Part shown: positions 56,001 to 64,000 of the stretch, piece after piece
Numbering within the stretch: position 1 is the first letter of the stretch
Layout: each line of letters opens with the position of its first letter
Assembly (NCBI GenBank): GCA_025642075.2
Contig: JAODUO010000068.1
Location: forward strand, 340,001 to 404,000
DNA: 64,000 nucleotides
Origin: Ridgeia piscesae
Lineage: Eukaryota > Annelida > Polychaeta > Sabellida > Siboglinidae
Reading direction: 5' to 3'
Translations under genes and position numbers: made by a program
Notes under the pieces: model-generated
Seen by the model: the letters and a program-made list of their open reading frames with translations, nothing else
Told to the model about the DNA's origin: nothing
The model's database searches: none

Positions 56001-59000
56001 CTGCTCTTTAATTCGGATAACTTATTGATATAAATATTATATTATTATATTATTATATTATAAATATTAAATATTACATCACAACAATTATTATTTATCA
56101 AAGCAACAAAGACTTGTTTAATTTCAGAAATTGAAGAAAAACAATGTAAGATAAGCTAAGATTGTAATATAAACAATACTTGTTCTCATATCCTTGTCTG
56201 TCACCATTACAAAACATTTCTGCAATTCTGTCATCAAAAAGGATATGCTATGAGATATCTGGAGAGCGTCTTGACCCGCTCGCTGGGCACCTTGTGGAAG
56301 TACACGGCCACGTCCTCCATGAAGCTGGGTAAGTGCTGCATCCTGCCACGCGTGGCGCCACCAGTCTTCCTAGTTTCTCTACAACTTGTCCTTGTCAGAG
56401 CGTCTTCAAAAAGATAATTATTTCATGACATGAAGGGTTTCTTTGAGACACGGAAGGGATTCTTTTGTGTCCCAAATTATAACAAAAATTGATTCTTTGT
56501 GAACATAAGAGTCTTTGTAATGCACATAATATTTAATTAATATAATTATTTCATGTAACCTTCATTTCATTAGGATTATGATAAACCCTTGATAAAAGAT
56601 TTAAAAATAATTCCTTTAATGCACCAAATAACTCCGCGAATGAAGAGTTTCTAGTTGTTTCTATGTTATCCGTTCATGCTATTAGTGATTATTAAAACTT
56701 AATTCTAATGAAATAAAGGCATAAAATTACATAAAATTTAAATAATTTATATTCACAGACCTATGTACATTACAAAGAATTTAAAGATAATAATTTGGGA
56801 TATGAAATAATCCCTTTCGAGTTAAAAAGAATCTCTAATATTAATGAAATGTCATTCAAGTCGAATTGGTTTTTTATAATTCAGAAATATTTTCAAGACG
56901 TGTGCATGTGCGTGTGTGTGTGTGTGAGCGTGTGCGCGTGCGCGTGCGCGTGTGCATCTGTATGCGTGCGTGCACATGCGTGCATGCGTGTGTGTGTTTC
57001 TACTGGGCATTAGATGGAGGGGTCCCACCAACTATAGGGTTTCAGCTATGTTATGATTTCTATGGATGAAGGATTTTATTGGATGTTAGATGAACATAAA
57101 TTATTGTTTATAATGTTGTTTGGTTTCTATGGTTACTCTGGCTCTGCTGACCAGTTGGGATGTTTTACATAACCTGCATTTTGAAAACAAACACCTAGAC
57201 TTACATCATAACAAAGTCATATCAAGTATGGAACAAGTTCAAAGACACTAACCTGCAGATGTACTTTTCACATCAGCATCTGTGGCTTTCCGTTTCTGAG
57301 CTTGTTTTCGAGGGAAATAGTAACTTAGCTTTCTGTCAAAGGATTTAACACATTCATATAAATCATATTTCAAAATATCTGTTCTTTAGTTCTGCTGCTG
57401 CCAAAACTGGCCAAATACTGTACTCAGTTTGAATCTACTGAGCAATTATGACTGTTGTGGCCAATAATTGCTGCTCTCGCTACATATCTAATGTCAGTTT
57501 CTGGTGAATATATGTCAGTCTTTCCACATCAACAGTCATTTTAATGCCATAAGTCCACTGGACATTCAGCCTAAAAGTCTAAAAACGGGCCAAGAAGCCC
57601 TGAAATCCTTTAGACTATATTGTGATTTTTGGTGCATTTTAGTTACAGCTCATTACACGCCAATGAAGATATACCTGGAAATAAAATATGTAAGTAGACC
57701 GTTTCATAAACATTGTATTCATTAGTATGTGTGATTAAAAGTACTGTAGAATGTTATTATGATACTCTACTATTTTGGCAGATTTCCAGTGGCTGTGAAC
57801 AATTCCTAGACGTACAATAAGCCAAGGCTTCCTTATTATTACCAGAGCCTGTAGCTTTGGGTGCTTTAGAAAGCAGGATACATGTAGGTTGGAATGCCTT
57901 TCGATGCCAGATGTTTTCGGATCAACCTCTCAGTGCCGTACCAATTGAAACTGGGTGTGCTGTGTCCAATTCTTGCGAGATGTACACTGGCTGAAGACCA
58001 CAAACATATACAAGCCACACAACAACAACAACAACAACAACAACAACCACAACAACAACAACAACCACAACAACAACACCACCACCAACAACAACAACAA
58101 CAGCACATAGATAATTGTCACAGTGAGCATTCTTACTATCTCTCCTCTTTTCCTTGTGCATTTTCCTGCCTCTGGTCCCTAGCTCTCTCCCCCTTCTCCC
58201 CTCTTGCTTGCCATCTCTTGTTCCCATCTGGCCCCTAGCTCTCTTTCCCCTTCTCCCCCTATTGCTTGCCATCTCTTGTTCCCATCTGGCCCCTAGCTCT
58301 CTTTCCCCTTCTCCCCCTATTGCTTGCCATATCTTGTTCCCATCTGGCCCCTAGCTCTCTTTCCCCTTCTCCCCCTATTGCTTGCCATATCTTGCCCCCA
58401 TCTGGTCCCAAGTTCTCTTCCCCTTCTCCTCTCTTGCTTTCCATCTCTTGCCCCATCTGGTCCCTAGTTCTCTTTCCCCTTCTCCCCTCTTGCTTGCCAC
58501 CTCTTGCCCCATCTGGTCCCTAGTTCTCTTTCCCCTTCTCCCCTCTTGCTTGCCACCTCTTGCCCCCATCTGGTCCCTAGTTCTCTTCCCCTTCTCCTCT
58601 CTTGCTTTCCATCTCTTGCCCCTATCTGGTCCCTAGTTCTCTTTCCCCTTCTCCCCTCTTGCTTGCCACCTCTTGCCCCCATCTGGTCCCTAGTTCTCTT
58701 TCCCCTTCTCCCCTCTTGCTTGCCACCTCTTGCCCCCATCTGGTCCCTAGTTCTCTTCCCCTTCTCCTCTCTTGCTTTCCATCTCTTGCCCCTATCTGGC
58801 CCCTAGTTCTCTTTTCCCTTCTCCCCTCTTGCTTTCCACCTCTTGCCCCATCTGGTCCCTAGTTCTCTTTCCCCTTCTCCCCTCTTGCTTGCCACCTCTT
58901 GCCCCCATCTGGTCCCTAGTTCTCTTTCCCCTTCTCCCCTCTTGCTTGCCACCTCTTGCCCCCATCTGGTCCCTAGTTCTCTTTCCCCTTCTCCCCTCTT

Positions 59001-62000
59001 GCTTGCCACCTCTTGCCCAATCTGGTCCCTAGTTCTCTTTCCCCTTCTCCCCTCTTGCTTGCCACCTCTTGCCCCATCTGGCCCCTAGTTCTCTTTCCCT
59101 TCTCCTCTCTTGCTTTCCATCTCTTGCCCCTATCTGGCCCCTAGTTCTCTTTTCCCTTCTCCCCTCTTGCTTTCCACCTCTTGCCCCTATCTGGCCCCTA
59201 GTTCTCTTTCCCCTTCTCCCCTCTTGCTTTCCATCTCTTGCCCCATCTGGTCCCTAGTTCTCTTCCCCTTCTGCCCTCTTGCTTGCCACCTCTTGCCCCC
59301 ATCTGGTCCCTAGTTCTCTTCCCCTTCTCCTCTCTTGCTTTCCATCTCTTGCCCCATCTGGTCCCTAGTTCTCTTCCCCTTCTGCCCTCTTGCTTGCCAC
59401 CTCTTGCCCCCATCTGGTCCCTAGTTCTCTTTCCCCTTCTCCCCTCTTGCTTGCCACCTCTTGCCCCATCTGGTCCCTAGTTCTCTTTCCCCTTCTCCCC
59501 TCTTGCTTGCCACCTCTTGCCCCCATCTGGTCCCTAGTTCTCTTCCCCTTCTCCTCTCTTGCTTTCCATCTCTTGCCCCATCTGGTCCCTAGTTCTCTTT
59601 CCCCTTCTCCCCTCTTGCTTGCCACCTCTTGCCCCCATCTGGTCCCTAGTTCTCTTTCCCCTTCTCCCCTCTTGCTTGCCACCTCTTGCCCCATCTGGTC
59701 CCTAGTTCTCTTTCCCCTTCTCCCCTCTTGCTTGCCACCTCTTGCCCCATCTGGTCCCTAGTTCTCTTCCCCTTCTGCCCTCTTGCTTGCCACCTCTTGC
59801 CCCCATCTGGTCCCTAGTTCTCTTTCCCCTTCTCCCCTCTTGCTTGCCACCTCTTGCCCCATCTGTCCCCTAGTTCTCTTTCCCCTTCTCCCCTCTTGCT
59901 TGCCACCTCTTGCCCCCATCTGGTCCCTAGTTCTCTTTCCCCTTCTCCCCTCTTGCTTTCCATCTCTTGCCCCATCTGTCCCCTAGTTCTCTTTCCCCTT
60001 CTGCCCTCTTGCTTGCCACCTCTTGCCCCATCTGGCCCTAGTTCTCTTCCCCTTCTCCCCTCTTGCTTGCCACCTCTTGCCCCCATCTGGCCCTAGTTCT
60101 CTTCCCCTTCTGCCCTCTTGCTTTCCATCTCTTGCCCCCATCTGGCCCCTAGTTCTCTTTTCCCTTCTCCCCTCTTGCTTTCCACCTCTTGCCCCTATCT
60201 GGCCCCTAGTTCTCTTTCCCTTCTCCTCTCTTGCTTTCCATCTCTTGCCCCTATCTGGCCCCTAGTTCTCTTTTCCCTTCTCCCCTCTTGCTTTCCACCT
60301 CTTGCCCCTATCTGGCCCTAGTTCTCTTCCCCTTCTCCTCTCTTGCTTTCCATCTCTTGCCCCCATCTGTCCCCTAGTTCTCTTTCCCCTTCTGCCCTCT
60401 TGCTTGCCACCTCTTGCCCCATCTGGCCCTAGTTCTCTTTCCCCTTCTCCCCTCTTGCTTGCCACCTCTTGCCCCATCTGGCCCTAGTTCTCTTCCCCTT
60501 CCCACCTCTTGCTTTCCATCTCTTGCCCCCATCTGGGCCCTAGTTCTCCTTTCTTTTCTCTGTACTTTGTAAACATGCAGCTCCGGATCATAACACAATA
60601 AGTTCACAGTATCTTTCAAATATTACCTCGCTGCTATAATACAACATATATTATTGCTCCAACAAGACTCAGTCAAACAAAGCCTACGTAAGGAAAGACA
60701 GAGACAGTTGACACAGGTGACTACTGAAGGCATCCAATGACTTACCTTTCTTGTCTCGTGCCACTCTGCACAGCTCTGTGAGGGCTTCACTCAGTGCGGT
60801 CAATTTGATTCCACTCAGATTGTTTCGTCTGTCTCGGTGCTGAGCCACAACCAGAGCACACTGACAACACAACATTCCATCATTTCACAACTGCCACACA
60901 ACGACAAACAATAAGTGCACATTGGCCACAAAACAAACTCTTAGTGTACACTGTCCACATACAAAGAACAATACAAGCTCATGCATAGGATTGCTACTGT
61001 TTATATTGTATGTAAATATCACCATCTGTCTACTAGTGTTAACACTAATATATGCTCGCTTGTTCTTCTTATTCGAGCTCATCACGCTGTAGTAGCCATG
61101 TACGTGGCTGGAGTATTGTCAGGCTTGGTCAGTCGACATTCACTGACAATACTACAACATCCATTGTCTTCTCAGATGTTTCTAAATGGCTGAATGAAAC
61201 AGTGTATCTTCAGTAATTCACAGTGTGGATCGGTGGCAGCTTCTGAACTTTGAATATTGTGTACTGCCAACTGAAACTAGTGTCCCAGTCACCTACTACC
61301 TGGGAGACCATTTAAATAATCCATATATGATCTATATTACTTAGAAACCAAGCTCACCGACGCATCAATACAAAAGGGTTAACTGATCTCAGAGTCAATA
61401 AACAATTCCGTTGTCAACAGACCGATTGATATTCTAGGAAGCAATGCTGGATAGGCAGGATTGCAAAAGTACGTTTTAAATAACAGCGGCTTTTAGCAAT
61501 ATATTCGACTGTATTCCAAAGAGTAGCCACAGCCACAGAACGTCCTAGTGTCAATATTGGTAGACACGTGTACACTCACATAGTCACGGCCGCCATCCCT
61601 GCTGACACGGTCATCAAGAGGAACAACATGTACATCGCCCAGTGCAAGATCTGAACAACAGGCCAATAGTACAGTGAACAACATGCCAATAGTACAGTGA
61701 ACAACATGCCAATAGTACAGTGAACAACATGCCAATAGTACAGTGAACAACATGCCAATAGTACAGTGAACAACATGCCAATAGTACAGTGAACAACAGG
61801 CCAATAGCACAGTGAACAACATTCCAATAGTACAGTGAACAACAGGCCAATAATACAGTGAACAACATGCCAATAGTACAGTGAACAACATACCAATAGT
61901 ACAGTGAACAACATGCCAATAGTACAGTGAACAACAGGCCAATAGCACAGTGAACAACATACCAATAGTACAGTGAAGAACATGCCAATAGTACAGTGAA

Positions 62001-64000
62001 GAACATGCCAATAGTACAGTGAAGAACAGGCCAATAGTACAGTGAAGAACAGGTCAATAATACAGTGAAGAACAGGCCAATAGTACAGTGAAGAACAGGC
62101 CAATAATACAGTGAAGAACAGGCCAATAGTACATTGAACAACATGACAACAGTACAGTGAACAACATGCCAATAGTACAGTGAAGAACAGGCCAATAGTA
62201 CAGTGAAGAACAGGCCAATAGTACAGTGAAGAACAGGCCAATAGCACAGTGAACAACAGGCCAATAGTACAGTGAACAACAGGCCAATAGTACAGTGAAC
62301 AACAGGCCAATAGTACAGTGAACAACATGCCAATAGTACAGTGAACAACATGCCAACAGTACAGTGAACAACAGGCCAATAGTACAGTGAACATCAGGCC
62401 ACTAGTACAGTGAACAACAGGCCAATAGTACAGTGAACAACATGCAAATAGTATAGTGAAAAACATGCCAATAGTACAATGAACAACATGCCAATAGTAC
62501 AATGAACAGGCCAATAGTACAGTGAAGAACAGGCCAATAGTACAGTGAAGAACAGGCCAATAGTACAGTGAAGAACAGGCCAATAGTACAGTGAAGAACA
62601 GGCCAATAGTACAGTGAAGAACAGGCCAATAGTACAGTGAAGAACAGGCCAATAGTACAGTGAAGAACAGGCCAATAGTACAGTGAAGAACATGCCAATA
62701 GTACAGTGAAGAACAGGCCAATAGTACAGTGAACAACAGGCCAATAGCACAGTGAACAACATACCAATAGTACAGTGAAGAACATGCCAATAGTACAGTG
62801 AAGAACATGCCAATAGTACAGTGAAGAACAGGCCAATAGTACAGTGAAGAACAGGCCAATAGTACAGTGAACAACATGCCAACAGTACAGTGAACAACAT
62901 GCCAATAGTACAGTGAACAACAGGCCAATAGTACAGTGAAGAACATGCCAATAGTACAGTGAAGAACATGCCAATAGTACAGTGAAGAACATGCCAATAG
63001 TACAGTGAAGAACAGGCCAATAGTACAGTGAAGAACATGCCAATAGTACAGTGAACAACATGCCAATAGTACAGTGAACAACATGCCAATAGTACAGTGA
63101 ACAACAGGCTATTAGCACAGTGAACAACATACCAATAGTACAGTGAAGAACATGCCAATAGTACAGTGAAGAACATGCCAATAGTGCAGTGAAGAACAGG
63201 CCAATAGTACAGTGAAGAACAGGCCAATAATACAGTGAAGAACAGGCCAATAGTACAGTGAAGAACAGGCCAATAATACAGTGAAGAACAGGCCAATAGT
63301 ACAGTGAACAACATGCCAACAGTACAGTGAACAACATGCCAATAGTACAGTGAAGAACAGGCCAATAGTACAGTGAAGAACAGGCCAATAGTACAGTGAA
63401 GAACAGGCCAATAGTACAGTGAACAACAGGCCAATGGTACAGTGAACAACAGTCCAATAGTACAGTGAACAACAGGCCAATAGTACAGTGAACAACATGC
63501 CAATAGTACAGTGAACAACATGCCAACAGTACAGTGAACAACAGGCCAATAGTACAGTGAACATCAGGCCACTAGTACAGTGAACAACATGCCAATAGTA
63601 CAATGAACAGGCCAATAGTACAGTGAACAACAGGCCAACAGTACAGTGAAGAACAGGCTAATAGTACAGTGAAGAACATGCCAATAGTACAGTGAAGAAC
63701 AGGCTAATAGTACAGTGAGGAACAGAGGCCAATAGTACAGTAAAGAATAGGTCAATACTACAGTGATACCTTTCAGATGACCTGTCATGATGTACTAGTG
63801 TTACAGTAATGGTACCTTTCATGCGTCCTGCCAGGGTGTACCAGTGTTACAGTAATGGTACCTTTCATGTGGCCTGCCAGGGTGTACCAGTGTTACAGTA
63901 ATGGTACCTTTCATGCGGCCTGCCAGTGTGTACCAGTGTTACAGTAATGGTACCTTTCATGCGGCCTGCCAAAGTGTACCAGTGTTACAGTAATGGTACC
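52913..64000 (-). CDS. CHD1L: CHD1L/ALC1-like chromatin remodeller, C-terminal half of the macro domain plus a BRCT domain; N-terminal part off the window
   Basis: CHD1L (ALC1) is a Snf2-type nucleosome remodeller switched on by poly(ADP-ribose) through its C-terminal macro domain. Exons on the minus strand: 61650-61580, 60860-60746, 57990-57882, 57323-57253, 56403-56247, 53784-53706 and 53092-52913; all phases agree. The macro part reads [34 protein letters not shown] and [36 protein letters not shown], then YYFPR, as in the human protein. Human CHD1L ends soon after this. Here a basic linker ([15 protein letters not shown]) leads to [33 protein letters not shown] and [18 protein letters not shown], a BRCT fold resembling the C-terminal BRCTs of XRCC1 and LIG3. 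The Snf2 ATPase should lie beyond 64000. Two introns have U12-type signals. Confidence 0.88.
53706..53784 (-). CDS. CHD1L: CHD1L-like exon, BRCT core
   Basis: Reads [26 protein letters not shown] after an AC acceptor, continuing the BRCT (compare RYVTAFNGELEDYM of XRCC1). Donor CAG/GTAGGT. Confidence 0.85.
53940..54600. repeat. 113-bp AT-rich minisatellite
   Basis: About five copies of a unit holding tatttaattaatctatatttt, agatttagtcaacacgtcat and attaatgtgtacttatttat, with internal atttatcttagctt sub-repeats. Confidence 0.93.
55034..55513. mobile_element. Foldback/MITE-like element with about 105-bp inverted arms
   Basis: Left arm 55034-55143 and right arm 55409-55513 are inverse complements at about 90 percent, starting CCGGTGTCGCGCTTACATTT. 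The centre (55144-55408) has an unrecognised 67-codon frame. Each arm holds the palindrome tgcgcatgcgca. A 2-bp CA target duplication is possible. Confidence 0.85.
56036..56070. repeat. (ATT)n-like microsatellite
   Basis: Short run of tattattatatt units. Confidence 0.8.
56247..56403 (-). CDS. CHD1L: CHD1L-like exon, linker and first half of BRCT
   Basis: Acceptor TTATCTTTTTGAAG chosen because it gives the needed phase. Reads a Thr/Arg/Gly linker, then [29 protein letters not shown]. Ends at an AT-AC intron donor. Confidence 0.8.
56907..56995. repeat. (TG)n/(CG) mixed microsatellite
   Basis: gtgtgtgtgtg mixed with cgcgtgcgcg and tgcatgcg. Confidence 0.9.
57253..57323 (-). CDS. CHD1L: CHD1L-like exon, linker
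   Basis: With the U12-type acceptor GCTAAG/T the join reads TYIYYFPR, exactly as in the human protein, then [18 protein letters not shown], a basic probable nuclear localisation segment. Donor GTTAGTG. Confidence 0.82.
57324..57881 (-). other. Probable U12-type GT-AG intron in the CHD1L-like gene (558 bases)
   Basis: Donor /GTATCCTGCT is one base off the U12 core GTATCCTT. The acceptor side has CCTTTGACAGAAAGCTAAG/, a near branch consensus with the A 12-13 bases from the splice point. This join reproduces the human TYIYYFPR sequence. Confidence 0.68.
57882..57990 (-). CDS. CHD1L: CHD1L-like exon, end of macro domain
   Basis: Reads [36 protein letters not shown], nearly identical to human CHD1L. 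Leaves two bases (AT), completed to an Ile codon by the next exon. If the following intron were retained, translation would stop four codons later. Confidence 0.95.
58017..58106. repeat. (CAA)n array
   Basis: Caa triplets with cac interruptions, about 30 bases upstream (minus sense) of the acceptor of the 57990 exon. Gives a spurious poly-Gln frame on the plus strand. Confidence 0.95.
58150..60545. repeat. 56-57 bp pyrimidine-rich minisatellite, about 42 copies
   Basis: Unit contains ctagttctctttccccttct, cccctcttgcttgccacctc and ttgcccccatctggtcc. The plus strand is about 80 percent C+T, so the transcribed strand product would be purine-rich. Variants (tttccatctc, ctatctggcc) are interleaved. 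Frames of 60-123 codons are artefacts. Confidence 0.97.
60746..60860 (-). CDS. CHD1L: CHD1L-like exon, macro domain
   Basis: Reads [38 protein letters not shown], close to [20 protein letters not shown] in human CHD1L. Acceptor TTGTGTTGTCAG, donor GTAAGT. Confidence 0.95.
61580..61650 (-). CDS. CHD1L: CHD1L-like exon, macro domain
   Basis: Reads [23 protein letters not shown], aligning with [20 protein letters not shown] of the human macro domain. Enters with two bases of a split codon (probably Asp). Acceptor CCTGTTGTTCAG lies at the end of the 21-bp array; donor GTGAGTG. Confidence 0.9.
61653..63770. repeat. 21-bp minisatellite, about 100 copies
   Basis: Unit aacatgccaatagtacagtg a, with catg/cagg and aac/aag variants and 15-bp or 19-bp shortened units at 62510 and 63608. 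Divisible by 3, hence minus-strand frames up to 502 codons reading [14 protein letters not shown]. It ends exactly at the acceptor of the CHD1L-like exon at 61650. Confidence 0.97.
63776..64000. repeat. 46-bp minisatellite carrying a CHD1L exon end and donor
   Basis: Four to five copies running off the window. On the minus strand the unit reads GGCAGGCCGCATGAAAG/GTACC. In frame this is A-G-R-M-K plus one base, and human CHD1L has AGKMKD just before the next exon's LSLGG. So the units copy the end of the upstream coding exon with its donor. The genuine exon is probably beyond 64000. Confidence 0.85.

Larger units (their letters stand above)
53785..56246 (-). other. U12-type AT-AC intron in the CHD1L-like gene (2,462 bases)
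   Basis: Donor /ATATCCTTTTT (56246 downward) matches the U12 consensus ATATCCTTT. The branch motif TCCTTAAT (53801-53794) sits just before the acceptor GGTCAC/. Splicing here gives RYLIA-YNGD in frame, as BRCT homology requires; no GT or AG near the junction does so. The intron carries a 113-bp repeat array and a foldback element. Confidence 0.85.

Noticed and set aside
56221..56330. Plus-strand exon with a GTAAGTGC donor ([15 protein letters not shown])
   Set aside because: The opposite strand encodes a BRCT segment matching XRCC1/LIG3 with consistent phases; the plus-strand donor is coincidental.
57253..57400. Longer upstream version of the CHD1L linker exon starting at AACAG/AT
   Set aside because: It also fits the phase of exon 60746, but would skip the conserved macro exon at 57990-57882 and lose TYIYYFPR.
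58018..58106. Poly-glutamine coding tract on the plus strand
   Set aside because: No supporting exon signals. It is a (CAA)n tract in an intron of a minus-strand gene, close to the acceptor of a macro-domain exon.
61493..63788. Minus-strand frames up to 502 codons with repeats reading [14 protein letters not shown] (membrane-protein-like)
   Set aside because: Product of the 21-bp repeat read in every frame. The only real coding part is the short CHD1L exon at 61580-61650 at its edge.

Overview
This is animal nuclear DNA. It holds three multi-exon genes, all identified from conserved exons with GT-AG introns, with no operons and no bacterial features. The intact APP gene lacks a recognisable amyloid-beta sequence and a Kunitz domain. 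Together with the invertebrate-like SLC17 transporter, the tRNA-type SINE, the U12-type introns and the very heavy minisatellite load, this points to a non-vertebrate metazoan that has kept the minor spliceosome. A marine lophotrochozoan or an invertebrate deuterostome would fit, but I cannot place it more exactly.

Layout. (1) About 1-14.2 kb, minus strand: an SLC17 (sialin/VGLUT-type) transporter gene, ten coding exons seen, with the 3' end off the left edge. (2) About 14.2-15.6 kb: a divergent promoter region. (3) 15.6-48.3 kb, plus strand: a complete APP-family gene (11 coding exons, 652 residues), whose 15.5 kb intron 4 carries a 7 kb array of a 45-bp repeat. (4) About 50.2-52.6 kb: a convergent intergenic gap. 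(5) 52.9-64 kb, minus strand: the 3' part of a CHD1L/ALC1-type gene. It encodes the C-terminal half of the macro domain and then, unlike the human protein, a C-terminal BRCT domain of XRCC1/LIG3 type. The BRCT is joined through two introns with U12-type signals, one of them AT-AC.

The strongest unexplained pattern is that many intronic minisatellites start exactly at exon-intron junctions. In the clearest cases their units carry a copy of the neighbouring splice site plus the last or first codons of the exon. This is seen in all three genes, on donor and acceptor sides, with units of 20 to 84 bp. The arrays therefore hold tens of decoy splice sites each, and some units contain a complete acceptor-microexon-donor cassette. 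Other elements are a hAT-like insertion with an 8-bp target duplication, a foldback element carrying NRF1-like palindromes in both arms, a CAGTG-ended MITE, a tRNA-type SINE and a dispersed repeat family. The very long open frames in the arrays (up to 780 codons, often open on both strands) arise because unit lengths are multiples of three; I treat them as non-coding.
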